From: Bacillota bacterium | Lineage (GTDB): Bacteria; Bacillota; Clostridia; Acetivibrionales; DSM-27016 | Direction of reading: 5' to 3' | Length of the DNA: 64,000 nt | Assembly: GCA_023390115.1 (NCBI GenBank) | Contig: JAEWDM010000004.1 | Coordinates: 1 to 64,000, forward strand | Part shown: in pieces, positions 53,107-61,365 of the stretch | How the letters are laid out: each line of letters begins with the position of its first letter | Numbering within the stretch: position 1 is the stretch's first letter | Made by a program: the position numbers and the translations under genes | Notes under the pieces: model-generated | What the model was told of the DNA's origin: nothing | What the model saw: only the letters and a program-made list of their open reading frames with translations | Databases searched by the model: none

Positions 53107-54183
53107 TTAAATAACTCTCTCAATAGTGTTTTTAGGCTTGGCAAAAATCATTCTCCCGGCGGCAGTCTGTATAACGCTTGTCACTATTACACTAACAGTT
53201 TCCCCCATATATCTTCTGCCTCCTTCAACCACTATCATTGTACCATCGTCAAGATACCCTATGCCTTGTCCGCTCTCTTTTCCGTCCTTAACCACCTGTA
53301 TAGACATCTCCTCACCGGGAAGGGCAATGGGCTTCATTGCATTGGCAAGCTCATTTATATTCAGCACCTGAACTCCATGAAAATTGGCAACCTTGTTCAG
53401 ATTATAATCATTGGTAAGTATTTTTGCATTGATCTTTTTAGCCGCCCGAAGCAGCTTGTCATCGGCTTCTCCGCCCTCGGTATCCTGAAAATTTTCAATT
53501 CTCACAGGGAAGGGCATCTCCTTCTGCATGGCGTTAAGCACATCCAGCCCCCGTCTGCCCCTGTTCCTCTTAAGCGCGTCGGAGGAATCGGCAATATGCC
53601 TCAGCTCCTCCAGCACAAAGTCAGGCACAATAATATCCCCCTCCAGGAAACCGCTTCTGCAGATATCCACAATCCTTCCGTCTATTATGACGCTGGTATC
53701 AAGCAGTCTGCTCTGGTACACTATACTCTCTTCCTGTTTAAGAGGCGCGCTTCCTTTAAAATTGTCATGGAAGGTTTCGTTTCTCTTTCCCACCGCAACC
53801 CAAATGCCTATGCCTCCGAATAAAACATTTGCAATAATGGATATAGGCAGACCGATTATATCTATTTTATTTATAGGAATACTTATAAGATTTGCAACAA
53901 TAAGGCCGACTATGAGACCCGATGAACTGATCGTCAGCTCATATAATGACATTTTCTGGAGCATAGCTTCAATTTTATCAAGTGCTCTCAATACGAATGC
54001 AATAATTTGATTTGCAGTCACATAAAACAAAAGTGCACAAGCTATTGTAACCAGACAAAAAACCGAGGCTTTAAGCTCGGCGTGAAACTTGACATCCTGC
54101 ATATAAAAGAAGGTTCTGGTAAGAGTAAAACCTGTAACAGCACCAATAACGGCAAATAAACCCTTTAGTACATTGTTTATCAC
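53107..54183 (-). CDS. PIN-TRAM domain membrane protein (YacL-like)
   Basis: The 358-residue protein begins with about four transmembrane helices (to residue 135). A PIN ribonuclease-like domain follows at about 158-275 (DTSVIIDGRIVDICRSGFL, GRRGLDVLNAMQ, DDKLLRAAKKINAKILTND with the acidic residues). A C-terminal TRAM RNA-binding domain completes it (GQGIGYLDDGTMIVVEGGRRYMG). This is the YacL arrangement. YacL sits next to ispD in Bacillus too; its role is not established. It lies 21 bases before ispD. Confidence 0.9.
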   Translation of the reverse strand: MINNVLKGLFAVIGAVTGFTLTRTFFYMQDVKFHAELKASVFCLVTIACALLFYVTANQIIAFVLRALDKIEAMLQKMSLYELTISSSGLIVGLIVANLISIPINKIDIIGLPISIIANVLFGGIGIWVAVGKRNETFHDNFKGSAPLKQEESIVYQSRLLDTSVIIDGRIVDICRSGFLEGDIIVPDFVLEELRHIADSSDALKRNRGRRGLDVLNAMQKEMPFPVRIENFQDTEGGEADDKLLRAAKKINAKILTNDYNLNKVANFHGVQVLNINELANAMKPIALPGEEMSIQVVKDGKESGQGIGYLDDGTMIVVEGGRRYMGETVSVIVTSVIQTAAGRMIFAKPKNTIERVI

Positions 54184-54282
54184 AATACCTAACTCCCTTA
54201 TATTAATAACATATAATGCTTAAATAATGATAACTGGCCGGATATTGGCATTAACAGCCTTTCCGGCAAAAAAACAAAGCTC

Positions 54283-54762
54283 TTATATGTTTATATAATC
54301 ACTTATAATGCTCTCAATCTCAAGCTGGTCTGTCCCCTTTGCCAAAACCAATTCACTTATAAGAATTTGACGTGCGCTGTTCAGCATTTTTCTTTCTCCT
54401 GTAGATAAGCCCTTTTCCCTGTCTCTGAGCATCAATGACCTGACTACGTCCGCAACCTCAAAAATATTTCCGCTTTTTATCTTAACCATATTTTCCCTGT
54501 AGCGTTTGTTCCAGTTGCTGTTTACGTTCAGGTTCTGATCCCCCAATATGGCAAATACCTTGTCCACATCGCACCCGCTGATGACCTCCCTTATGCCTAT
54601 ATCCTCAATATTGTGCGTAGGAATCATAACCTTCATATCACCCACAGGCATTTTCATAACATAGTAGTTTTGTTTCTGTCCAAGTATCTCCCTTTCCTCA
54701 ATTGACTCAATAACACCAGCACCATGCATTGGGTAAACAATTTTGTCCCCAACATTAAACAT
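54283..54762 (-). CDS. carD: CarD family transcriptional regulator
   Basis: The ATG at 54762 follows GGAGGAGTTAG, giving 159 residues. The N-terminal Tudor-like RNA polymerase-interacting domain starts FNVGDKIVYPMHGAGVIESI, and a helical DNA-binding part with NRNWNKRYREN-type residues follows. CarD/CdnL binds the RNA polymerase beta subunit and stabilises open promoters. The gene order carD, PIN-TRAM, ispD is a common Firmicutes arrangement. Confidence 0.93.
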   Translation of the reverse strand: MFNVGDKIVYPMHGAGVIESIEEREILGQKQNYYVMKMPVGDMKVMIPTHNIEDIGIREVISGCDVDKVFAILGDQNLNVNSNWNKRYRENMVKIKSGNIFEVADVVRSLMLRDREKGLSTGERKMLNSARQILISELVLAKGTDQLEIESIISDYINI

Positions 54763-55091
54763 AACTAACTCCTCCAACAAATAAAACTTCCTTAAGAAAT
54801 TATCCGGAAGCCCTAAAGATCAAAAATCTGCTATAAATATATCTTAGCCACAAACTACTTATTAATAAATAGTATACTATAAATATATAATAATGTCAAA
54901 ACGATTTATTCTAACATTTGTATTTGTTTATGTCAACGATAAATTTCTTGAAATTAAAATTTTATATGCAATGTTTACCAGAAGGTTTTTAATTGACAAC
55001 AGCGCAAGCAAACAATTATAATAAAAATGGAAGTGACCTTTAAGTGAATTTTTGTATTGATAAAATTATCACAGCTAAGGAGTGAGCTTTA
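54763..55091. other. AT-rich divergent intergenic region
   Basis: This 329-base region lies between carD (minus) and the small zinc-ribbon-like gene (plus). It is very AT-rich and contains TTGACA at about 54993-54998. No ORF with a ribosome-binding site and no strong hairpin was seen. It must hold the promoters of both flanking genes. Confidence 0.5.
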
Positions 55092-55487
55092 TTGAAGGAC
55101 ATTATAATAGATGAGCTGCAGTATTCTGCAAATGAGCTTCTTGTCAGGAACAAAAGCATTATTGACCTTATTACGAAATTTCAGGACTCCAACGCCCGGG
55201 TCAACCGTTCGGTAGTAAAATCGGTAACCCACTGCGGTTGTATAAAGATTAATGCCGAGAAGCAATCCTTTCCGGAGGACGGAGATTTTGAAGAAATGAA
55301 GCTTCTGATGGAAACTCATCTGGAAGGGAAGCTGTGTGAAAACTGCAGGGATATAATAGAAAAAGAAATAGGAAAAAACCTTTTTTACCTGGCGTCCATA
55401 TGCAACACTTTAGACCTTAATTTATACGACATAATTATAAAAGAACTGGACCGGGTTAAAATGCTTGGAAAATACAATTTAAGATAA
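55092..55487 (+). CDS. Small CGC...CENC protein (clostridial conserved, DUF1573-like annotation)
   Basis: The start is TTG at 55092 behind AAGGAGTGAG; the product has 131 residues. The N-terminal half is helical (ELQYSANELLVRNKSIIDLI). The centre has THCGCIKINAEK and, about 40 residues later, KLCENCRDIIEKEIGKN. Four cysteines are thus placed for metal binding. The end is LFYLASICNTLDLNLYDII. Similar proteins occur throughout Clostridia, sometimes labelled DUF1573, without a known function. A terminator follows directly. Confidence 0.82.
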   Translation: MKDIIIDELQYSANELLVRNKSIIDLITKFQDSNARVNRSVVKSVTHCGCIKINAEKQSFPEDGDFEEMKLLMETHLEGKLCENCRDIIEKEIGKNLFYLASICNTLDLNLYDIIIKELDRVKMLGKYNLR

Positions 55488-55516
55488 AAAACAGCGTGCA
55501 TAACGCTGTTTTTTTA
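55488..55516 (+). terminator. Intrinsic terminator
   Basis: AACAGCGT and ACGCTGTT form an eight-pair stem around GCATA, followed by an uninterrupted T run. It begins immediately after the stop codon of the small cysteine protein gene. Confidence 0.85.
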
Positions 55517-55916
55517 TTTTGGGCCTTTAGCTTCAAAAGCATTCCTTATTGCGCGCTTAAGCACAAGAGGAATGTTTTTTTGTCCAATATGCCAATAGGA
55601 ACTTAAAAAAGATATCAATACATCCTATGTTAAGGTTCAACAGCATAGAAAGCGGGTCTCAGCTTTTGCCGTTTTCCCGCTGCCCCGCTTATTATAACAC
55701 TTCCAGTGATTTTTTTTCAGTCGTTTAAGAAAATTTTTTAAAGGAAGAAAAATCACCTTCAAATACTTATCCGTTGACGCTTTTCAGCTTTTCCCCTCCT
55801 TTTGCGGTTGGAAAAATTACGCTACGATATATGCTTAAAGCTCAATCCTGATTCTTTGAACATCCTTCGCTTCTGCCAGCTCCCGTATCAGCCTCTTTGC
55901 CGCTCTCTTCACCTCA
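55517..55916. other. Gene-poor stretch with a possible 25-codon ORF
   Basis: No solid gene was found. A minus-strand GTG at 55912 opens a 25-residue ORF to a TAA at 55835 (RAAKRLIRELAEAKDVQRIR), which looks protein-like but is out of frame with the preceding ORF, so it may be the tail of a broken gene. A short GCGGG/CCCGC stem lies at about 55651-55680. The rest is AT-rich without a clear signal. Confidence 0.3.
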
Positions 55917-56144
55917 TTATATTTTCCCCTGCCTTATGAGAATAACCTTGTCCAGCTCTTTTACCATGTCCCTCCGAAAAAACGACTCCTCTACCAATGC
56001 CGCACACTCAACAGCCCTTAATAATCCGCTCCTTTCACAAAAATCATATATATTTCCCTTGAAATATACATGGCGTAAGGGAAAGCCCCAAGGATGTCGG
56101 TTCGAAAACAAAACAGCAGTCACAAAAGATTTATTATCCGCCAA
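55917..56144 (-). CDS. Possible small or degraded ORF, unknown
   Basis: A TTG at 56144 with GGGAGG nine bases upstream opens a 75-residue frame. The product has a folded-looking composition (HPWGFPLRHVYFKGNIYDF, ECAALVEESFFRRDMVKELD). It overlaps a 15-codon ORF in another frame at its start and almost abuts a 25-codon ORF in a third frame at its end (55835-55912). This could be three coupled small ORFs or one gene broken by two frameshifts. No homology was recognised. It lies just downstream of the terminator of the candidate ncRNA. Confidence 0.3.
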   Translation of the reverse strand: MADNKSFVTAVLFSNRHPWGFPLRHVYFKGNIYDFCERSGLLRAVECAALVEESFFRRDMVKELDKVILIRQGKI

Positions 56145-56186
56145 GCCTCAAAAGCCTCCCTAATCATACGCCGTGCTCTTTTAAGG

Positions 56187-56421
56187 AAAATAAAAAGCGC
56201 CATGCAGGACCAATCCCATGCACAGCGCCGAATATCGCTAATCGGAGTGCAACACAACCACAATACAATAATTGTAAGCACCTCTTGCCTAAAGGCGGAA
56301 AAGGACTTATAATAAGGTATGTGCGGTACAGCTTGGAAAGCTGTTGTGTTGGTGGGTTGACACCTGCGCAAGCCTGTGGAGTCTCGACCCTCCACAGGAT
56401 GCCGCACTATTTTATTTCCCT
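56187..56421 (-). ncRNA. Candidate structured ncRNA of about 230 nt
   Basis: On the minus strand TTGTTC and TATAAT (complements at 56451-56456 and 56428-56433) are exactly 17 bases apart, predicting a start at about 56421. An intrinsic terminator (GCGC/GCGC with inner TGCA/TGCA pairs, then TTTTTATTTT) ends at about 56187. The 5' part folds into a closed multi-branch unit: GTGCGG/CCGCAC closing stem (56321-56326 with 56402-56407), a nine-pair CCTGTGGAG/CTCCACAGG hairpin (56373-56398), a GGTG/CACC hairpin and an ACAGC/GCTGT hairpin (56328-56344). The plus strand also has TTGCCT-17-TATAAT at 56285-56313, starting just at the closing stem, so a 100-nt plus-strand RNA is the alternative. I could not match a named family. 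Confidence 0.5.
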
Positions 56422-56499
56422 ATCGGTATTATATATGTTTTATGCTGGAAGAACAAGAGGTTTTTATACGAAAGTGGGGTTTTTTATTCGGCATTGTTC

Positions 56500-57255
56500 C
56501 TATTTTGCTGTATAAATAAGAACCGCCTCCTTTAAAAACTCAGTCATTCCCGGCTCTCTGTCATAGTATGCCGTGAACCTCTCGTCACCTGTATACATCT
56601 GCACAACACCGGCATGGGCCTCCTTAGTATAGCTGTCCCAGTAAAGGCTCAGCCACTGTCTGTGCAGGTCTGCCGCCTTCTGCGCCAGCTTCCCCGCAGG
56701 ATTGCCCGCTTTAAATGCCTCATGGAGCGTGTCCAAAACCTCATTTTCAAGTGCGGAGGCTCCGTCAAATTCCTCCTGTGTCATATTCAGCAGCCTGCCG
56801 TTTGATCTGTCCACAGCCTCATGTCCATATTTCTCACGGACCTCCTTTCCATAGTGCTTTTCATTGTCCTCAACCAGCTTTTTCTTGAAGCCTTCAAATT
56901 TTTCTTTATCACTCATTTTAATGCCTCCTTCTCTTGCCTCAATTGTTTTATTAACATTTTCAATCAACAGGTCCAATTGCTTTCTTTTATCAAGAAGCTT
57001 CTCACGGTGCTCTCTCAATGCTTTCAATACATCAAAAGCGGATGAGGCAAAAATACTTTTTATTGCTTCAAGGCTTACGCCCAGCTCTCTGTAAAACAGT
57101 ATCTGCTGCAGCCTGTCTACCTCCTCCCTGCCATAAATGCGATACCCTGAGGAATTGATTCTTGCCGGCTTAAGAATCCCAATTTCATCATAGTATCTTA
57201 ATGTCCTCGTACTGATGCCCGCTATTTTTCCAAGCTTTTGTACCGTATATTCCAT
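56500..57255 (-). CDS. MerR family regulator with TipAS drug-binding domain
   Basis: The 251-residue protein has an N-terminal MerR helix-turn-helix (YTVQKLGKIAGISTRTLRYYDEIGIL, residues 3-28) and a dimerisation coiled coil (about 80-115). The C-terminal TipAS domain spans about 120-251, with KYGHEAVDRSNGRLLNMTQEE and HRQWLSLYWDSYTKEAHAGV. This is the TipAL layout; such proteins bind thiopeptide or other antibiotics and activate resistance genes. No transporter is adjacent on the same strand, so the target may be elsewhere or the gene itself. Confidence 0.93.
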   Translation of the reverse strand: MEYTVQKLGKIAGISTRTLRYYDEIGILKPARINSSGYRIYGREEVDRLQQILFYRELGVSLEAIKSIFASSAFDVLKALREHREKLLDKRKQLDLLIENVNKTIEAREGGIKMSDKEKFEGFKKKLVEDNEKHYGKEVREKYGHEAVDRSNGRLLNMTQEEFDGASALENEVLDTLHEAFKAGNPAGKLAQKAADLHRQWLSLYWDSYTKEAHAGVVQMYTGDERFTAYYDREPGMTEFLKEAVLIYTAK

Positions 57256-57495
57256 GCTTTCGCCTCCTGACAGTATAACTATATGCCTTTACGTAACGTT
57301 AATGTCAATAGTATATTTAACAATTATAAAAATTATAAAATATAAATTGTAGCGATATTCTCCGCTTTTAACACAAATTTCCGGATGTTAATCCTTTTTA
57401 TGCCAACTGATTTCTGATGCCTTGCTGATATGTGCTTGATTTTAGCAGTTCTTTGAGTTATAATAAGCCTAACTAAGATATAGGAGCTATCATAT

Positions 57496-57972
57496 ATGAA
57501 CGTCCAATATATTAACCCGTTTATTGAGGCAAGTAAAACTGTTCTAAAGGAAGTAGCCGGTATTGATATAACTCTTGGAAAGATATATGTCAAAACCTCC
57601 CCTTATACCAGCAGCAATGTGGTAATTATAGTTGGAATAACAGGCACGATAAAGGGTCAGGCAGTCTTTTCCATAGATAAGACCACAGCGTGTAAAATTG
57701 CATCGGTTATGATGATGGGCTCTCCTGTGAATGAGCTGGATGAAATGGCTAAAAGCGCCTTATCGGAGCTTGGAAATATGATCATGGGAAACACTGCCAC
57801 TGTTTTTTACGGCAAGGGTCTTAAAATAGACATTACTCCTCCTACCCTGCTTACAGGAGATAACCTGCAGTTCTCACTGAATAAGCTTACAACTGTGTCC
57901 ATACCGCTTAACCTGAGCGTGGGGGGCTTTATGGAAATAGACATATCCTTTATAGAAAATACACAAAATTAA
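57496..57972 (+). CDS. CheX-like chemotaxis phosphatase family protein
   Basis: The 158-residue protein begins NVQYINPFIEASKTVLKEVAGI, as in CheX. It contains MAKSALSELGNMIMGN, which holds the E-x-x-N catalytic pair of the CheC/CheX/FliY phosphatases. CheX dephosphorylates CheY-P. No other chemotaxis gene is nearby, so the partner could be a stand-alone receiver. ATG start; the site before it (AGGAGCTATCAT) is adequate. Confidence 0.9.
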   Translation: MNVQYINPFIEASKTVLKEVAGIDITLGKIYVKTSPYTSSNVVIIVGITGTIKGQAVFSIDKTTACKIASVMMMGSPVNELDEMAKSALSELGNMIMGNTATVFYGKGLKIDITPPTLLTGDNLQFSLNKLTTVSIPLNLSVGGFMEIDISFIENTQN

Positions 57973-58051
57973 TACTATGTGTATTATATAATACCAGCTT
58001 TCCTCATATAATTTAACTATAGCTTTAAGTATTGCCGGAGGTAATGGCGTT

Positions 58052-58798
58052 TTGTTGCCGAAAAGGTTTATTTCTGTTTTATGTGGAGGGCTTTTTTGTC
58101 TTGTAATTTTTTATTTATATGACAACATACTTATACTTGACGATTTTCATAGCGGTTACCATCAGACCAGCCAGTCTTATGAACAGTCCTTTCCGCCGCT
58201 CTCGGAGGATACCTCCTTTTTACTCTCCAGGAAGGGATATTACATATACGTTAACCTCGATATATTTACAATGTACGTATATAAGGATGGTGAAATTCTA
58301 AAAACATATCCCGTCTCGGGAGGCGGGCCGTCTACCCCTTCCCCTATGGGGACATGGCAAATTATCAGCAAGGATACATGGGGAGAAGGCTTTGGGGGCG
58401 CATGGCTTGGGTTTAATGTCCCCTGGGGTAAATACGGAATACATGGTACAATATATCCCTGGTTTATAGGCAAATCCAATGCCTCCAAGGGATGCATACG
58501 AATGAATAATAAGGATGTGGCAGAGCTGTATAAGCTTGTCCCTCACGGAACTGCAGTGACAATTATCCACAAAAACAAGCCTTTCCGGATACTGAGAAAC
58601 GGTGATGTGGGCTCCGATGTGCTTGAGGTCCAAATATATTTAAAGGAACTGGGGTATTATACCGGATATCCCGATGGCATTTTCGGGCAGGGAATGACAC
58701 AGGCAGTGAAGGCTTTCCAGAGAGATTATAAGCTGTGGGAAAGCGGAACAGTCACAAATGAAACCTATTGGCAAATTACCCATGCACAGAAAGGCTAG
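58052..58798 (+). CDS. L,D-transpeptidase (YkuD) with peptidoglycan-binding domain
   Basis: The TTG start at 58052 follows GGAGGT by ten bases; the product has 248 residues. A transmembrane or signal segment covers about 7-28. The YkuD domain (about 60-175) includes GGGPSTPSPMGTWQI and IHGTIYPWFIGKSNASKGCIRMNN. This is the H-x-n-S-x-G-C-I-R motif with the catalytic Cys and Lys instead of the more common His before Gly. A C-terminal peptidoglycan-binding domain follows (GSDVLEVQIYLKELGYY, FGQGMTQAVKAFQ). It makes 3-3 cross-links or attaches proteins to the wall; a sporulation role is common in Clostridia. Confidence 0.92.
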   Translation: MLPKRFISVLCGGLFCLVIFYLYDNILILDDFHSGYHQTSQSYEQSFPPLSEDTSFLLSRKGYYIYVNLDIFTMYVYKDGEILKTYPVSGGGPSTPSPMGTWQIISKDTWGEGFGGAWLGFNVPWGKYGIHGTIYPWFIGKSNASKGCIRMNNKDVAELYKLVPHGTAVTIIHKNKPFRILRNGDVGSDVLEVQIYLKELGYYTGYPDGIFGQGMTQAVKAFQRDYKLWESGTVTNETYWQITHAQKG

Positions 58799-58871
58799 TG
58801 TCCTAACCGCCAGATACAAATTCTATTTCAAGGCACTAGTTAAGCACCAAAAGGCAGGACAAATGCCTTTG

Positions 58872-59669
58872 CTATATGCCCGTATTTTTTCTCCCATATT
58901 GCAGGTCGAAATACATCAAAGCAACTATTCTCATCTCCATTAATGCAAACAGCGCACTTGCAAAGGAGACTGCAAAATTCTGTACAAGCCCGCCTTCAGA
59001 CGTTGCAAAAAAAGAGCTTGCAAAAAATAAAAGTATTGAGGTTATGAATTTAAAAATTAATACCACACTTAATATTTCAAGCCTATGACCCCTGCTCAAA
59101 GCAGCACTCAGCTTAAAGGAGGCTATAACGCCCTTGTTGCCGTCCAGTATAAAGCAGTTATTGAAAAAAACTATAATATAAACTATTACAAACGGTATAA
59201 TCATTAAAGAGAAGCCTATACTGACAATCATCATTAAATTCTCGCTCCTCATAAGATATGCCGCGATAGGAATTATGCCATAAATAATAATATGTGCAAT
59301 AAAAATTCTTGCAATATTTCTGACATTTATGCCGGGTATTTTACTTACCGGGCAAACACCCCCTTTGAGCTCACCAATATAAGCGGCAAGATATATTGAG
59401 GCTATCAGATTAATAATAATATTGGAGAAAAAAGAAACAATCAGAACATGTGACAGAACCCCTCCTAGCTTTATAAGGCTTTGAGTGTCAATTATATCAA
59501 TATTTTGTACATCGGGAGCAAACAGGTATGAACCGAAAAAATATACCGCCAATATAAGCACAAAGGCCAAAGGCGCTGTATATTCACTTTTCAAGGTATA
59601 AAACCTGAATGATTCCGATATGTAGCTTCCTATACTCCTCAGCATTTTAGGATAATTATTTGAATTCAT
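58872..59669 (-). CDS. Multi-pass membrane protein, unknown
   Basis: The 265-residue protein has about six transmembrane helices. Recognisable segments are FVLILAVYFFGSYLFAP at the start, LIVSFFSNIIINLIASIYLAAYI and FASALFALMEMRIVALMYFDL near the end. The last is common in DUF-type proteins with helices flanking a glycine/lysine loop (FILDGNKGVIASFKLSAALSRG). It is distantly like the 37614-38378 product. No enzymatic motif was seen. It is probably transcribed alone, divergent from nothing nearby and followed by the convergent L,D-transpeptidase gene. Confidence 0.8.
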   Translation of the reverse strand: MNSNNYPKMLRSIGSYISESFRFYTLKSEYTAPLAFVLILAVYFFGSYLFAPDVQNIDIIDTQSLIKLGGVLSHVLIVSFFSNIIINLIASIYLAAYIGELKGGVCPVSKIPGINVRNIARIFIAHIIIYGIIPIAAYLMRSENLMMIVSIGFSLMIIPFVIVYIIVFFNNCFILDGNKGVIASFKLSAALSRGHRLEILSVVLIFKFITSILLFFASSFFATSEGGLVQNFAVSFASALFALMEMRIVALMYFDLQYGRKNTGI

Positions 59670-59791
59670 AGTATCTTCCGCACTTCTTCCTTAAATTTAG
59701 TATAATAGCAATAAATCACTCTCTACCTATTTTCTAAAATATATGATGCTTTGTCAAATATTTTTTTATTGATATTCAAGCCTTATTTACT

Positions 59792-59836
59792 AAAAAGCAG
59801 GAGAAGGCAAAGTTTATCCTGGCGTTCTCCTGCTTT
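59792..59836. terminator. Bidirectional terminator after the kinase gene
   Basis: AAAAGCAGGAGAA and TTCTCCTGCTTTT are exact inverted copies, so the stem is flanked by A/T tracts on both sides. It lies just after the stop of the rhamnulokinase-family gene and would stop transcription from either side. Confidence 0.8.
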
Positions 59837-59839
59837 TCT

Positions 59840-61321
59840 TTACTTTATAATGTTTTTAAATGTTTCATAGGGCTGGTCCCACCTTTGGCTGTCCCGAGGC
59901 TTGAATATCTCTGTAGGAAAGGAATCTCTGACTATCCCCCTTGCTTCCCGGATATTTTTTACTTTTCCAAGTGCCATTGACTGTATAACAAGATTGCCTA
60001 CTGAGGTAGCCTCTACAGGACCTGCTATGACCTCTCTGCCGGTCACATCGGCTGTAAGGCTGCATAAAAGCTTGTCCTTTATTCCCCCTCCTACCATATG
60101 TATTACCGGCAGCTTTCTTCCAAGTACCTGCTCAAGACTTTCCACTGTCATTCTGTATTTAAGAGCCAGGCTCTGACATATGCACATTACTACCTCTCCT
60201 GCGCTTTGGGGCACATATTGTCCGGTATTCCTGCAATACCGCTCTATCCTTTCCGGCATATTACCCGGCAAAACAAAAAGCTGGTCGTCAGGGTCAATAA
60301 AGCATTTCACAGAGCCAGCCTCCCTGGCCATACTCTCCATTGCCGCAAAGCTCAGCTTCTTGCCTTCTCTGTCCCACTGTCTTTTACATTCCTGTATAAG
60401 CCATAGTCCCATTATATTTTTGAGGAAGGTAATTTTATTGTTAATTCCGCCCTCATTTGTAAATGACATGCAAAAGCTTTTATCATTAAGTATCGGGCTG
60501 TCCGTCTCCACCCCCATCAACGACCACGTACCGCAGCTTATATAAACAAAGTCATCCCGGCATGCGGGCACCGATGCCACAGCCGCCTGAGTGTCATGTC
60601 CCGCCGCCGCTATTACAGAAATAGGCTTAACTCCAAGCTCATCACATATTTCTGCCGACAGATTGCCTATCACAGTCCCCGTCATAACTATATCGGTGAA
60701 AATACCACGGGGAATCCCGAGCTTTTCTATTATTTCCTCAGACCATTGCTTTTTTACGGGGTCTAAAAGCTGAGTTGTGCTTGCAATGCTATATTCCGTA
60801 GCCTTTACCCCCGTCAGAAAATAGTTGAATAAATCAGGTGTAAGGAGTAATGTTTTTGCTTGCGACATCTGAGAAGAGCCGCTATATATCATTGAGAACA
60901 GTTGGAAAACAGTATTGAGCTCCATAAGCTGTATTCCTGTCTTCATGTATAACTGCTTTTGCGGCATTATTTCAAAAACCTTCTCCATCATTCCCCGGGT
61001 CCGCTTGTCCCTGTAATGATACGGGTTGCCTATAAGCTCTCCTCTTTCATCCAGCAGCCCGAAGTCAACTCCCCATGTATCTATGGCCATTGACGCTATA
61101 TCGCGGTCCCCGCCATTGACACATTTAAGTATCCCCTGCTTTATCTCATGCAGAAGCCTTAAGGTGTCCCAATGCAGGCCCCCTGTAACATTTACAGGAT
61201 CATTTGAAAATCTGTGAATTTCCTTAAGCTCCAAATGCCCCTCCTGAAGCGTTCCAAGCATAGCCCTTCCACTGCTGGCACCAAAATCAAAGGCCAGCAT
61301 TTTTACAGCATCCTCCACCAA
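59840..61321 (-). CDS. rhaB: Rhamnulokinase-family FGGY kinase (probable L-fuculose/L-rhamnulose kinase)
   Basis: The 493-residue FGGY carbohydrate kinase starts near MLAFDFGASSGRAMLG, a RhaB-type phosphate-binding opening. It has DTWGVDFGLLDERG, the active-site region ISCGTWSLMGVE and the C-terminal IHMVGGGIKDKLLCSLTAD. Start options are TTG 61321, GTG 61318 and ATG 61300; the GTG has the best-spaced GGGGGA site. It would phosphorylate the ketose made by the upstream isomerase, so despite its RhaB-like sequence it may act on L-fuculose. No aldolase gene is in the window. It is 44 bases after fucI. Confidence 0.88.
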   Translation of the reverse strand: MVEDAVKMLAFDFGASSGRAMLGTLQEGHLELKEIHRFSNDPVNVTGGLHWDTLRLLHEIKQGILKCVNGGDRDIASMAIDTWGVDFGLLDERGELIGNPYHYRDKRTRGMMEKVFEIMPQKQLYMKTGIQLMELNTVFQLFSMIYSGSSQMSQAKTLLLTPDLFNYFLTGVKATEYSIASTTQLLDPVKKQWSEEIIEKLGIPRGIFTDIVMTGTVIGNLSAEICDELGVKPISVIAAAGHDTQAAVASVPACRDDFVYISCGTWSLMGVETDSPILNDKSFCMSFTNEGGINNKITFLKNIMGLWLIQECKRQWDREGKKLSFAAMESMAREAGSVKCFIDPDDQLFVLPGNMPERIERYCRNTGQYVPQSAGEVVMCICQSLALKYRMTVESLEQVLGRKLPVIHMVGGGIKDKLLCSLTADVTGREVIAGPVEATSVGNLVIQSMALGKVKNIREARGIVRDSFPTEIFKPRDSQRWDQPYETFKNIIK

Positions 61322-61365
61322 ATTCCCCCTGTCAAAGTTATATATTTATAATCAACACTCAGGTG

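Noticed and set aside
55897..56163. 88-codon plus-strand frame
   Set aside because: No ribosome-binding site, Ser/Pro/Lys-rich shadow-like composition, and opposite to a more protein-like minus frame.
56321..56407. tRNA gene (Ser- or Sec-like)
   Set aside because: An ACAGC-TTGGAAA-GCTGT arm resembles a tRNA-Ser anticodon arm and the closing stem is eight pairs, but there is no D arm, no TTCGA loop in a five-pair T arm and no CCA-compatible end.
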